DNA of 64,000 bases from Diaporthe sp. PMI_573 (GCA_021399435.1 JAJTUP010000010.1:186001-250000); one strand, 5' to 3'. Counted from the stretch's first letter, positions 1 through 11,533 are shown. Notes: generated from the sequence alone by a model not told the origin. Translations and numbers: made by a program.

Positions 1-1351
1 GGTGTTTTTCTTGTTGTTGTATGCATCTGCAATGCACGCCGGAAGAAAAGCCCCGGGGGCAAGAATTCTTGGCTGAGATGCTCACGTTCGGGATGGGCCA
101 GCTTTCCGCGGAGCGTTCCGAGCAGGGACTCTAGATCTGAGATCCAGCTAGTGGAGACAGGGCAGTCACTGCTGCTCCACGAAAGCCAGACAGACAGTAG
201 GCATTCATGTTAGTACATGGAAAATAAGAGAATAACTAGATGGAGAGCCTTGTGTCGTACGATCATAGGGTGCAATGGCCTTTCACCATGGGCGGTAATA
301 TGGAAAGGAGTGAGCGATTGGGTTCACTCTTCTTTCGTGCTTCGACGAATGGACCTAGTTCTGTGAAAACTAACTTTCCAACACCACCGTGCCAATGAAC
401 AGGCGGCGCGGGGTGGAGGACCCGCTGTGACCGAAATTCGTTTTCAGTTCGCCCCCTTTTCGCAGTCGGGACACGCTCGCAGACGGCTTGAGACTTTGCT
501 ACATCCACTTGAATGACACAGAGTCCGTCAAAGAAATAAAGTATCGATTTTCTTAGATGAGTGACTTGGTGCTTTACTTCATACGCGGCTTCTCGGAGGC
601 ACCATTGACTCCATACGGCAATGTCGTTGACGCAGGCCTCAGACGAGCCAAACCTGATGCTGCCAATGGTTCAACATAAGGCGAAATCCACGGGCTGAGT
701 CCCGAAACCCGTGCCTTCGATCTACATAGGATATGGAGTGGTATTTTTTGTCAGGGCGCTGCCATTTCTAAAAATATCCTCGCATGGGGAATCTGTTCGG
801 GGGCTTGACGTTCCCGTCTTCCCTTGTTAAGCTTACTACAGAGCCCTAGCAAATGATGAGGTGCCACCTCCCGTAGGGCTGTCTCTCACAAACATTCCAG
901 GCTGTGTTTATTTTCCTTCTGGAAAGACTTAAATTCGGCCATGGCAGATGGTCCCGAAATATTTTGATGCGGTGAATGCTTGGCTCTCAGCAGTGCTCCG
1001 CCTCAGCTCCTGTTCCCACGTCGTCCCCAGGCGCCAAGCATCCCTGGCTCTGACTCGGGACTTGCCCGTTCTTGCACATGAGGAAATTCTGGCCGGGTGA
1101 TTATTATGTTATCAATTCTCGCTGGTGGCCGACGATCTCCTGAATGCTCGTATTAGCATTAGCATAGAGGGCAGCTCAGCCTTCTCGTCTTTCATGTCAC
1201 TCGTCTGCAAGTCTTCCTTCAGATCAATATAAGACATCGCCATGTAATCCGTTGCGTTTCACTCTCGGTCTCGATCATCTTGTCATTCCTTTCCACAGAA
1301 ACCACACTCATTTATACCGCTCACTATCTTCTTGATTGAAGGACTGTTAAA
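1..1351. other. Left-edge non-coding stretch and tyrosinase upstream region
   Basis: No open frame here has a credible start, protein-like composition and continuity. The longest reading frame, on the minus strand around 263-508, looks like chance. The last 150 bases before the tyrosinase start are pyrimidine-rich with CTTC/TCTTCT runs, as is usual for fungal 5' leaders. I see no convincing RNA gene. Confidence 0.5.
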
Positions 1352-2398
1352 ATGCAGATTTCACTTCTTTCTCTGCTGGCGGTTGCCGCACCCCTTGCTT
1401 CAGCTGCCGCAGTCGCCACTCGAGCCTCCGATGCGACAGGCTGCACTTCTCTGTCCACTCGCATCGAGTGGCGCAACTACTCCACCAGCGATCGCGAGGC
1501 CTTTGTCGAAGCCATCTCGTGCCTGACCAAGAAACCCTCCGCTGGCGACCACTTCGCCCCTTCCAAGAGCCGGTGGGAGGACCTCACAAAAACCCACCAG
1601 ATCCTCACCCACGCAGTCCACGGCAACGAGATCTTCCTACCCTGGCACCGCGCCTTCGTCTCGACCTTCGAGGCCCTGCTGCGCACCGAGTGCGACTTTG
1701 ACAGGCCCCTGCCATGGTGGGATGAGACCCTTGACGCGGGCAAGTTCAACGAGAGCAGCATCTTTACCCCGGAGTACTTTGGCTCGCTGCCGTATGCAGT
1801 CAAGGACGAAGACGACAAATTTTGTGTCACCGATGGCAAATTTGCGAATCAGGTTTGCAATATCGGACCGGGAGGCGATAACAACACTGTCCATTGCCTG
1901 TCACGCGCTGGCAATGAGACCATTTCGGCAGAGATCACTACGGATTACATCAAGCAGTGCGCGCAGATTGACCAGATCCGCGGGTTTACTGGCTGTCTCG
2001 AGACGGGGTAGGCAGACAACCATCCATCACAGGGCATGATATTTATACAAATGTTTTACTGACTCCCTTTCCTGAACAGAACCCACGCCTCCGGCCACAA
2101 CGGCATCGGTGCCGTCATGGGAGACGTCTACGCCGCGCCCGAGGACCCGGCCTTCTTCATGCACCACCTTTTCGTCGACGCGCAGTACGCCTCGTGGCAG
2201 GAGGGCGGAAATGGCACGCGTAAGGCTGCCGCGAGCCTCGCGGGCGGGTGCTACGACTGGAGCTACCCCTGCACCAACCCCCTGGAGATGGACTCCCTCC
2301 TGAGCCTCAACGACCTCGTGCCTGCAAACCTTACTGTGGCGGATGTCATCGACACTCGGGCCGGCTCGCTGTGTTATGAGTACGACTACTACTTCTAA
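1352..2398 (+). CDS. Secreted tyrosinase-like copper oxidase
   Basis: Two exons, 1352-2007 and 2080-2398, joined across a 72-nt GT-AG intron, give 324 aa. The N-terminus is a typical signal peptide (MQISLLSLLAVAAPLASA). The copper A site is visible around residues 82-99, with HGNEIFLPWHR. The copper B site starts exactly at the splice junction (THASGHNGIG, His221 and His225) and is completed by DPAFFMHHLFVD (His248). This is the central domain of the type 3 copper tyrosinase family, which oxidises phenols to quinones. The protein ends soon after the CuB domain and lacks the long C-terminal lid of classical melanogenic fungal tyrosinases, so it belongs with short secreted tyrosinase-like enzymes. 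The exact substrate (mono- or diphenol) cannot be told from sequence. Several N-glycosylation sequons fit secretion. Both metal sites appear intact. Confidence 0.9.
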
Positions 2399-3755
2399 GA
2401 GTGCTTGAAGACATCGGGATTGGGTTGCTTTGCCAGCTCTGTCTCGGCTCTTGGCCCAGTTTATTCGAGGTCGAAGAACGCGCTCGGACTTTACCTGCAA
2501 ATGTATATATTCTTCTTCTCATATTGTTCATACTGATCTTCTTCTAGTACATGTTGATGTGGCAAATCTTGCCATGTCTATTGGATTACATATCGAACCA
2601 CACCTACCTTAGCTCGTACCTTGCCAAGATCCTAGAATTGCACCGATTGCTTCTCCGTTCCTTTATGAACTCACTTTTCCCATCACTATAATAAAGGCAT
2701 TCCCCTGTTCTTCCCTGAAGCAGCGGAGATCAGGGACAATATTGTTAGTGCGCCTCGCAATAATACTCCAGCTATGACAGCCTGCCGACCTGGTTTCCCA
2801 TACCTCTCGACCATCGAACATCAAATGAATTCCGGTCTCTCTGATATCCAGCCTTGGAATACAGCTTAATTCCCGGTCAACATCCACATGAAATCTGTGC
2901 CAAAACTCGGACTTGTGCCATTGCTGCGAGCAAATTTGTCTTGCATATGCATCATGTGTGTCCGCCTTGTTCAAATCTCACTGCATTTCTATCGTCACTA
3001 TAGAAAGTCGGTCAGTGCTTGGCCTCGGATGCAGGCAATTTCACAAAACATGTTTGCTTATGGTTCCACAACATGACATGATCCAGAACCAGGCATTGGG
3101 ATCGAATGAGGAGTATCGTGGGCTGCAGGCAAGACCAGAGGCGAAGCAGCGAGTGTGTGTGGAGAAATTCGAGAGGTGATAGACCAAAAAGTCGAAAACC
3201 GCCCAAAAAGCATGCAGGCTGAGCCTAGTGGCGTTCCGATTGATAAGACTCGGTGTGGACGAGTGCACGCATGTAAGCCACCATGATACCGGGATGTGGT
3301 GGTCTCTCCACTCACACGATGGGCTGGCGGCTCTTAGGCGCTGACTTGGTGGTGCTTCTAGTCCTCCAAGCTCGACTAAGCAGTTGGGCCGCTCTTCAGC
3401 CGTACGGTCGATAATCCAATTGTCCCTGAAGAAGGTGCACCCATTTGGTCAGCCACTATTGGTCGCGTGAGCAGGCCGAAATTCTGACGTATTACGATCG
3501 ATGGTCGGTCCCGATGAAGTCCACATGTGCATTTTCCAGTTCAGACATCAGCCCATATAGGTTGACGCCTTCAACCCCATGTTTTATAGTAGACAGCCCA
3601 GTGGTTGAGCCCCTCTGATTCGGCTTCTACTCAATTTGAACAGGTATATGCGACTGATCGAACGCATTCATGGACACTGCGCTCCGAACGATAATCCATT
3701 TTGGTAAAATCAAAGAGTTTCCTCAAGAGTAGGGCCACCCACTCTCACAAAAAAC
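2399..3755. other. Intergenic, with a possible relic coding stretch on the minus strand
   Basis: Most of this 1.35-kb interval has no supportable gene. On the minus strand 2663-2974 there is an open frame of about 100 codons with protein-like composition (for example the stretch RLDIRETGIHLMFDGREVW), but no ATG start. Frames upstream of it to about 3300 are broken. It may be the 3' end of a decayed gene or a missed terminal exon. I do not recognise the family. Confidence 0.3.
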
Positions 3756-5705
3756 ATGGGCAGCTCCAACGTCTGGTGCCCCATGCGACAAGCCATAGAG
3801 CAGTATAATTCGAGGGTCCGACGCGAGATCGAGAGGTACCTGGACCATATCAAGACCGATGGCTCTTCATTTCTCATCAGATTATGCATGCTCGGTCGGA
3901 AAGGAGAGAAAGTCAAACCGACGATCATGATTTTGTGTGCCAATGGGGATGCGCGGAAGAAACTTGAAGCATCAGTGAGAGGCAGTGGCATTCTTGATCG
4001 GTACCCAGAGTTGCAGCTGAGTTCCTCTACGATTCCACTCGAAGCCCCTCCGATTCCGTTGAAATCGGAACGCCGAGCTCGAGGCCTAGCCACATCGACA
4101 GCCATCAAGATGGGACCCAAAGCTTCAGACCTTGACGCAGGCGAGTTATCAGGGCCACGGATGGGAAGAAGGCTGGAGTTCGTCAGTGCTTCCGAGACAG
4201 GACCGCGTGTTCAGCATGCCACCGGCGGTTTGATAGTCAGAATTGGCGATGAACTTTATCAAATAACTACCTTCGGTTCCACGGAAGCGACAAGAGATTG
4301 GAATTCACCCCATGACCTCAACATGTACGAACCCGACAGCCAGTCAGAATCAGGAGACTCGGGCTACGAGCAGGACTTCACGAGCGAGAAAAGTCTTCTG
4401 GTGAAGAAAAGAACAAGGCGTCTGACGAAACCCTACCGCCATGGGCAGCACCTCCTAGGCTCAACAAAGCCATACCCATGCGACGCCGTCTGCTCTCCTT
4501 CACCGGTATTCGACGGAGGGATAGAGACCTCGTTGTTTTGGAAGGAACAAGACATATCATTCACAAAACCAACTCCCGTGAAGCCGATCAATACGAGTCG
4601 AAGCGAGGACTCGCATTACACACTGGTCAAACTAACAGAGCTCGAAAGCGACGAAGCCAGCAACGTCGTCTTCAGAGGCGAAGAGCACGTGCCGCGAGGG
4701 ACAGACGTGGTTGAAGTTGCCAATGTTGGAACAGAACCAGTCAGCATTTTCGTGGTCACCACTCGCGGCCCAGTCTCAGGCACCGCGCTGCCGGACGTGG
4801 CCTCGCTCAGGCTACGTGGCTCAGCACAGTTCCAAAAAGTACACGCCATCATCTTGTCGGAGCCACTTGATCCGGGCGATTGCGGCTCGGCAGTCATTGA
4901 TGCTGTGACCGGAAATTGCTACGGTCATATTATCCTTAGAGTTGAGGGACATGTCGTGTGTTATATGGTACCGGTAACCGATACTGTGGCTGATATTGTC
5001 GTCAAGTTCGGCAAACTACCGTCACTACAGCTTGACCGCCATATTGATATCAAGCACTCGAAGACCGTCGAAAGGTGGAAATGTGTCAATCCGAGGTGGA
5101 ACGCCGACTGCCGTCCTTTAGCTCCACTGGGAAAGTGTAGGTCCTGCAGCAGTGGCAAGCTGTATCGCGCAAGAAGTCGAGCAGCTGCACACCTGAGGCG
5201 GAATCATTTTCCTGATTCAAAATGCGGGGACGAAAATGAGCAGCGGAAAGACAGTGCCAAAAGCAGCCGGCTGCCCTCGACAGAGTTGAAGAAATGGACC
5301 AGAGGAATAACTGTGACACCTCTCTATGCTCAAGTGATGAAGGCGGAGTCGGATTCGGATTCGGATTATGGGGACGACATCGATGACACTGACGATGAGT
5401 CCGACAAGGAGTCGCCTCCGACGTCACCGGAATTTGACGTGACGGACCGACAAGCCACTCTCGAGAAGGAGAATGAGGGTCTCCGACTCCACAACGGGAT
5501 GATGAAACATGATGTAGAACTCTTGGAAGGCGACGTCGACGTGCTGATGGAAGACAGAGACGAGCTGAAACAGGAACTGGAGTATCTCCGTAGGAGGCTT
5601 TCAGAACGGGATGCGCAGCTAGTTGAGGCTCAGCTAGATGCCATGTTGCACATTGGGTGTGTGAAAGCCAAGGAGGCAGCAATTATAGACGAGGGTGAAG
5701 TCTAA
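3756..5705 (+). CDS. 649-aa protein with GDCGS protease-like loop, fungal zinc finger and coiled coil
   Basis: Single uninterrupted frame of 649 aa, starting at an ATG in an AAAAAC context. Residues 1-70 contain a globular stretch including PTIMILCANGDARKK. A middle region (about 145-420) holds beta-rich sequence ending in LDPGDCGSAVID near residue 375, followed by YGHIIL. This resembles the nucleophile loop of chymotrypsin-fold proteases, but I cannot assign the His and Asp of a triad. Residues about 441-483 form a fungal-type zinc finger: W-x-C, then CRSC, then AAAHLRRNHF (Cys461, Cys464, His479, His484, approximate). An acidic run follows (about 532-552), then a heptad-rich coiled coil (about 568-635). 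There is no signal peptide. The function is unknown. By its domain mix it could be a nuclear or cytosolic regulator, possibly self-processing, which is inference. Confidence 0.75.
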   Translation: MGSSNVWCPMRQAIEQYNSRVRREIERYLDHIKTDGSSFLIRLCMLGRKGEKVKPTIMILCANGDARKKLEASVRGSGILDRYPELQLSSSTIPLEAPPIPLKSERRARGLATSTAIKMGPKASDLDAGELSGPRMGRRLEFVSASETGPRVQHATGGLIVRIGDELYQITTFGSTEATRDWNSPHDLNMYEPDSQSESGDSGYEQDFTSEKSLLVKKRTRRLTKPYRHGQHLLGSTKPYPCDAVCSPSPVFDGGIETSLFWKEQDISFTKPTPVKPINTSRSEDSHYTLVKLTELESDEASNVVFRGEEHVPRGTDVVEVANVGTEPVSIFVVTTRGPVSGTALPDVASLRLRGSAQFQKVHAIILSEPLDPGDCGSAVIDAVTGNCYGHIILRVEGHVVCYMVPVTDTVADIVVKFGKLPSLQLDRHIDIKHSKTVERWKCVNPRWNADCRPLAPLGKCRSCSSGKLYRARSRAAAHLRRNHFPDSKCGDENEQRKDSAKSSRLPSTELKKWTRGITVTPLYAQVMKAESDSDSDYGDDIDDTDDESDKESPPTSPEFDVTDRQATLEKENEGLRLHNGMMKHDVELLEGDVDVLMEDRDELKQELEYLRRRLSERDAQLVEAQLDAMLHIGCVKAKEAAIIDEGEV

Positions 5706-6058
5706 TGGCGCAAATAAAAATCCTCTCGGGGTTGATTTGGCACGAACAGGGTTAGTTCGCCGCAGGAACCGGGCTCTGTATTCCTTGACAGCGGTGCTTT
5801 AGTTTCATGCTACATGGTTTTTGATTTTCTTCACATATCAGGATCGAGATGGTGAAAACAAAAATCGATTGAATTGCCCGCCCAACAAGCACCTATGGAA
5901 AGCTTCAATATCCTAACATTGGAACAGTGAATGTCGGTCTACCCAAAAAGCAAAATGGCTGTAAGCATCTAAACTGGTCCATGGTCAAACCAGCACGGCT
6001 GTTCCCCTGTGGACATACATCGGTGATCTACCTCTGCGACCTTTTGGACATGCGGCTA
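5706..6058. other. Convergent 3' intergenic interval
   Basis: About 350 bases between the stop of the GDCGS/zinc-finger gene (+) and the stop of the small serine-rich gene (-). It contains only short A/T-rich runs that could serve for 3'-end formation on both strands. No coding frame or RNA structure stands out. Confidence 0.5.
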
Positions 6059-6349
6059 TTACTGTCCTCCCTTTCCGTTTGAGCCACTGGAGCTACAAGA
6101 GGTCAGTATGTCTCACCGGACCGAGCAAGCAAATATCACAAAAGGTTTAAGGCGAACTCACCCCGAAAACTGCGCACCAACTCCCATCAAAAGGTCATCC
6201 TGCTGTGACTTGCTCCTGGGGCTAGGATTGTCATTGGAAGCAGAGCCCGATGGGTTGCTCTGGCCGCGGCCCTTGCTGGCTCTTGACGGGGAGCTCTGGC
6301 CGTATGTCGCCTGCGTGGAGGTGCTGGATGAGGAAGGCCTGTGTTCCAC
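6059..6349 (-). CDS. Small serine-rich protein, two visible coding exons, 5' end unresolved
   Basis: On the minus strand an open frame (about 6349 down to 6162) is rich in Ser, Pro, Gln and Gly, with the segments TYGQSSPSRASKG and PSPRSKSQQDDLLMG. It splices through a GT-AG intron (6161-6093) to a 34-nt last exon encoding SSGSNGKGGQ and a TAA stop at 6061-6059. The frame has no ATG: upstream there is an in-frame TAA, and a CTAAC branch-like sequence followed by CACAG suggests that the first coding bases lie in another exon further upstream. A TATA-like TATAAAAG on the minus strand (6511-6504) fits a transcript starting near 6480. The protein is low-complexity and probably disordered. I do not know its role. 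Its start codon should be settled by cDNA. Confidence 0.6.
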
Positions 6350-6503
6350 TTGTTAGAACGAGCCTTTGAAGAGAAAGAATTGGGAAAGTCTTGCACGCAC
6401 ATATTCGAACGACTGGTTTGAGATCTTGGTTACGGTAAAGTCAAGAAGTGATGCTCTGATCGAAAGAACTGATGAACGAACTGAATAAGGGGATCAGTCG
6501 ACG

Positions 6504-6511
6504 CTTTTATA
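6504..6511 (-). promoter_or_regulatory. TATA-like box of the small serine-rich gene
   Basis: The minus strand reads TATAAAAG here, about 155 bases upstream of the visible open frame. This is a strong match to a TATA box and is placed where a transcript with a short 5' exon would be expected to start. Confidence 0.4.
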
Positions 6512-6667
6512 TTGCTAGAGAATCGCATGAGGCAGAAGGTCTTCTGCCCCCGGACGTGCAGAATGTGGGTCATTGTGCTGGACAGCGCCATCGAGGTAGG
6601 ACGATAGCCACGACATGTCCAGCGATCCCAACAATGGCTCATGATTGTTGTCGGATACTCGTATGCA

Positions 6668-7210
6668 GCCAAAATCTAGCCAGTAATATCAAAGTGAGGC
6701 TTGGACCGCAAGTTCTCAACGCCTGAGCCAAAATCTGGCCTCTAGAACGATTCCTTGCATCGCAATATCTCCCCTTGCACCAGCATGTCGTTCGGCCGGC
6801 TGAGTTGAGCTCTCGCCAGAGCTCGTGAAACCACACTTCACCTAAAACGCCTGACCTTCTCCGTCTTCCGCCTGCACTTCAGCTGGTACTGGCGGTAATC
6901 TGATTGGCCAGATTTTGGCTTTTGGAAAATCTGCCACAACCGCGCAGGGGTGGAAGCAGGCTGTCAAGGCAGTGGCTTGGCCTGCAGGGTGGTCACCCAC
7001 GGATTGGCCATGCCACGCAAGTGTGCCCTGGATCCGATAGGACAGATTTTGGTTCGTCTCACCCAAAGCCAGCGTGATTCGTTTTCTACACAAGTGCCAC
7101 AACAGTCTTTTGGTGCCCGACTGTCCGAAGTGTGTTCTAGTTGGCACAACACGGCTGTGCCTGAGGGAGGGCTTTTTGCTTTCTTTCTTCTGGTTGGCCA
7201 GACTTTGGCC
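6668..7210. promoter_or_regulatory. Divergent promoter with five GGCCAGATTTTGGC-like elements
   Basis: The region between the serine-rich gene (-) and the Clr5-ankyrin gene (+) carries five versions of a near-palindromic motif, in both orientations. They lie at 6668-6683 (GCCAAAATCTAGCCAG), 6727-6740 (GCCAAAATCTGGCC), 6906-6919 (GGCCAGATTTTGGC), 7040-7053 (GGACAGATTTTGGT) and 7196-7210 (GGCCAGACTTTGGCC). The flanks are different except for nearby CCACAAC/GGCACAAC words. The pattern could be binding sites for a dimeric transcription factor or the remains of a short repeat. The spacings (about 60, 180, 134 and 156 nt) are irregular. Confidence 0.45.
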
Positions 7211-7445
7211 GCAAACCAAAGGCGGTGGTGTATACTTGGACAGCAGAATCGCACCCTGTGTATGTCATCAGTACCGGACCGAGGTCTATAAGATCCCTCA
7301 ACTTTCTCACCCCACAACCCTTTTTCGTTCCCTTCTTAATTGATGCTCATTGGCGCCGTGAATTATTTGGTATTACGTGGCCATACTTAACACCCTCGAG
7401 TTGTCCCCATTCCTCTTATTCTTGCATTTGTCCATTGGATCAGCC

Positions 7446-10400
7446 ATGCCTAATTCAGATCTCCCGTCTGACATGATGTCAGCGGAGACTCCGAAAGACC
7501 TCAGCCGATGGCACAGCAAGAGGGAGGTTCTTTACAATCTCTATATCCACCATAGACAGACCTTGAGCGACGTCAAGAAGATCATGGAAAGTGATTATGG
7601 GTTTCCTACAACATTGAAGTAGGTAACTTTCACACGCAGGCTCTTGCGTTGCACACTGCACACTAACACACGCTCACAAGGCTCTCTGATTATGAGCATG
7701 TACTCCGAGAAGTGTTCAAGTACAGGAAAAACATCAGTGCCGATGAATGGCGACAATCTATTGGTCCAGAAATCGCAAGACGGGCGGCAGCAGGCAAATG
7801 CAGTACGGTGTTCCTCAATGGGTCCAAGGTTGAGAATGTCGACAGAAGGATTCGAAGATCATTGCAGAAAAACCGATCCCGTCGGTGTGCCAAAGGTCAG
7901 AAACAATCCATCTAGTGTACGACTTTGTTGCATTCATCTTAATGCTGACTGGCTCCAGCCCATACCGCAGTACTACCCTATGGAGTGGTCATCAGAACCC
8001 CGTCGCCTCAACCCTCAGCCCCTGTATCCTCCCTTCCAGTTGGCAGAGACCCCGGGGACAGCGATCTCGAACAGCACGAAATGCGCCACTCATCCATGGA
8101 GTTCCTTGCAGACTACAAGGCCAAGTTTGATTGGCTCAGCTCGTTGATGGACGTCATTCCTCTTTCAGAGGCTGGTCACGGGGCAGAAGTGTTGTCAGCC
8201 CACCTCTTGAGAGAGGAATGTCCCATCAATGAATTTTTTATCATTTTGAGTCAATACCGTAAGTTTCAGCAGCATGCCCTGATTTACTTACTTGGTTGCT
8301 AGTCGCATTAATATGAGAAACCTTTCACAGAGCACAAATTTGACCCCGCGGACCTCAGGGTGTTTGGCCTAAATGCCACCATCGGCATCTTAGGGAAGAT
8401 ATGCTTCGACTTTTCCAACAACCTACAACAAGATACCATTTCTGAGCATGAAATGACAACAATTCTTGACTGGGTCGGATTCACGGTGGACATAACTCCT
8501 TTGAAGACCTTCTTCGCTCAGAAAGCCTTCACGATCCGTGCCACATGGGAAGCTCTGAACAGGACTGTTCTCCAGCAGAGACATCAAGCAGCCTTTGAAG
8601 TCCTTCTATCTGTTCATTTGCCAATCACAGGCCAAGCACCTTGGAAAGTGAGGAACCACCACAGAATTGAGAACTATCTGGAATTGGCCCCAGATCGTTT
8701 CATGCACTTGATCAATGCTTATCCATACGATCAACGGGATCTGGACGACGCGTTGCGAGCTGCTATATCCAACAATGGTCCAATCGAGTTGGTGAAGGAA
8801 CTGATCAGCACTGGCGCATCGCCAAAGAGCTGTCATGATAGCGTGAATGATCTCATTCTCTACTTCGGAAGACGAGGGTGCGAGGCAGTTGATCTCGCTC
8901 TTGTGAAAATGCTTTTGGAGGCTGGCGCAGTCGCCGATGGACCAGATTGCCGTTTCAACATCGTGGGGTGGTGGAGTCCAGAAAAACCTACTTACCCTAC
9001 GGATTACCTACTTCTGAGTAGGGGGAATCCCACAAACAACCATAGCCTCTGGTCACTCGTATCCTCATACAGTGACCGTCAGCAGACTACTGTTACGGTG
9101 CCTGGCATTTTTGAGGCAGCACGAGACGGACAGGAGCAGCTGCGTTCCTACCTCAACTCCCGCTCGAAGCCCGACAACGACCACGATAGAAAGAAGGTCC
9201 TTGAGCTTGCCCTATCTGAGGCCTCAGGGAGGGGTTACACCGATGTTTTACGAAGCTTGGTGCAATTTGGTGTCGATCCGAACGTCCGCATGCTGCAAAA
9301 GTCTTATGGGGCATACATTACATTTAATGACCGTGAGAAGAGGCCAACGTGGTATCCTCTCATTCGGGCAGCAAATGCTGGGGAAGTAGATACATTACGG
9401 GTACTCGTCAGTGTATCCGGTACCGACATTGCCTTTCTGGACGAACAATTCTCTCTGCAGCTTGATCTATGTGCCTTGCGGAACATGGAGAATTCCCGGT
9501 TAACCCAGATATTGCGACTCCTCTCAACTTTGGACCTTGCCACTGCTACTCGCAACGAAATACTTCTGTGTGCGCTCGAATCTTATAGTTGTCGTGGCGG
9601 CGGCCATTTTGACCCAGACTTCGGATTTGTGAATCAGCTTCTTGAGTTTGGTTTGGCATCCTCGGAGCAGGTCTATCTTGATGGGGAACTCCCGCAACTT
9701 CTACTGCGCGCGATTAGCGGACGCTGCGGCATTAGGGCGGTGAATTACCTTGTCGAACAGGACATGCGAATGCTCTCCGCGCTATCCGTTATTAGTATCG
9801 GTGCGCTCTGGGAGGCAATTCTAGGCCGTCAAGACTTCCGCGAATGTGGCGCGATTTGGGAATTACTCGCCCGAAAAGTCGAGGGATTCGAGTCATATGT
9901 TGCAGAGAACAGCTCATATCTCCTTGCAAACTTTCTCCGGTCCAAGGTGAATATCTGGTTTTGCAATTGTGGAGCCCGAGAGCACGCGGAAAATGACTGT
10001 GCAATCATGGTTAAAGTGAAGTGGTTTCTTGGTCTTGGAGCCACTTTGGACATTTGCGGCTTTGCCAAGCTCATTTCGCATGCCAGTGAAAGCTCTATGC
10101 TGGCAATCCTCGACAGCGTGCCAGACATAAAGACGGTGGATAAAAGCTTGGCGCTTGAACGAGCAATTCGCGACCGTCATTTCAATCTGGCAACAGCGCT
10201 CATCGAAAGGGGTGCCCAGATCAACGACCCCAAGCTAATCAACTCGAAAACTATTGCACTCCAATACGCATGCGAGACAGGCGCCCCGCTCTGGTTTATC
10301 AAGTTCCTGGTTGACAAGGGAGCAGATATGAATGCTCCGTCGGCTTCATTTGATGGACTTACCGCTCTTCAGTTTGCGGCAGAAAATGGATCGTTGAACG

Positions 10401-10834
10401 TGGTAACACTGCTGCTGGATCACGGAGCCGACGTGAATGCACTAAGCGGGTGGTATCGACTTGATACACCCTTGGACTTCGTGCGTGCAATTGATGTTGC
10501 CGCAGAGAATTCCAGATTGGATATGGTCCACTTTCTGCTCGCAGCGGGTGGGAGAAGTAGTTATCTCGGATTGACAGGCTTCGACGGCGCTCTCAAAATG
10601 GCCACTAGCGACAGGTACTTTGCCGTTGCTGATCTTCTCCGGAAACACGCCGAGTCTCACCGTGAAGCTCGAATGGAAGCGGAGACAAAGTGGCTGCAGG
10701 CAAATCCTGATATGTGCATGTACAAAGGAGGAATAATGCGCAAGCTAGACCGTGATTTCATAAAGGAGAGCGGGGACAAAGCAGGGTTCGAGATCTGGAA
10801 CGTGGATCAGCTGGAAAGGACATGGTCGCCGTGA
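7446..10834 (+). CDS. Clr5-domain ankyrin-repeat protein
   Basis: Four exons (7446-7618, 7681-7895, 7959-8258, 8331-10834) with consistent phases give 1063 aa. Introns are 62, 63 and 72 nt; the first has a CTAAC branch site. Residues about 19-75 form a Clr5 domain: W22, then a helix with LYNLYIHHRQTLSDVKKIM, then GFPTTLK and a basic/aromatic tail across the first splice site. The Clr5 domain is a fungal DNA-binding-like module named after an S. pombe silencing factor. A linker of about 150 residues follows, then a long alpha-helical region with ankyrin repeats. The clearest repeats are near the C-terminus (TALQFAAENGSLNVVTLLLDHGADVNA and the repeats on either side), and weaker ones start near the beginning of the last exon. 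A CTATAAGA element lies about 155 bases upstream of the ATG. No signal peptide or TM is seen. A nuclear or chromatin role is an inference from Clr5. Confidence 0.85.
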
Positions 10835-11533
10835 ATACGTAGCGGGATGGTACCGTTGGACGGGCTCGGGAAGTATATCGCCATAGGCAATAATGCAAGC
10901 ATATGGTCAAGCAGGAATCGACTCGGACTGACAGGCCGAACTACATCGTTCTTAACCGATCACCGACGCCCCGGTTCGAGCTTTAGTGTGACCCAGCAAA
11001 TGACAGCCAGAGGATATAAACCCTCGTGGCTTGGATTGGGGGTAGCCTGTGATAGTCCTGAAGACAGAAGACATATACAACGATTTTGCGAGGCCATTCG
11101 AATGGATTTCAAGTCTCATGACATACCGAACAGTGAGGTTATCTCTGCTAGGAGTACATCCACCGGTCGCACGCATAGCTTGTCCCTCAAGCCATCTGGT
11201 TTCCATCACAAGTACACGAGAGACAGCGGGAGTCCAGGAGCGTCATTCAAAATGCAGGTGTTTTAAACTATGATAGTCCTTATTCTGTAAAGCATTCATT
11301 CATTGTCCTCATCAGTCCCGCTCGCTCAATGCATGTATTTCAATCTCTCCATCAAACGCCTCTGCTATAACGAAAACCCACCCAAGGCCACTCCACCCAC
11401 AATCGGTCCCCCGACTCGTCAATCCCCAACCAGCACGGCACGCATGACGAAACAACCCCAACGCCTTGTCGACTGATGCCGTCGCACCGCTGGGGCAATC
11501 GACAGCTTGCACGATGTGTCCATATGTCCACGT
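10835..11533. other. Convergent 3' intergenic interval
   Basis: About 700 bases between the stops of the Clr5-ankyrin gene (+) and the PLDc_N gene (-). Open frames occur in both strands but none has protein-like composition or splice sites that extend it. I see no gene. Confidence 0.5.
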
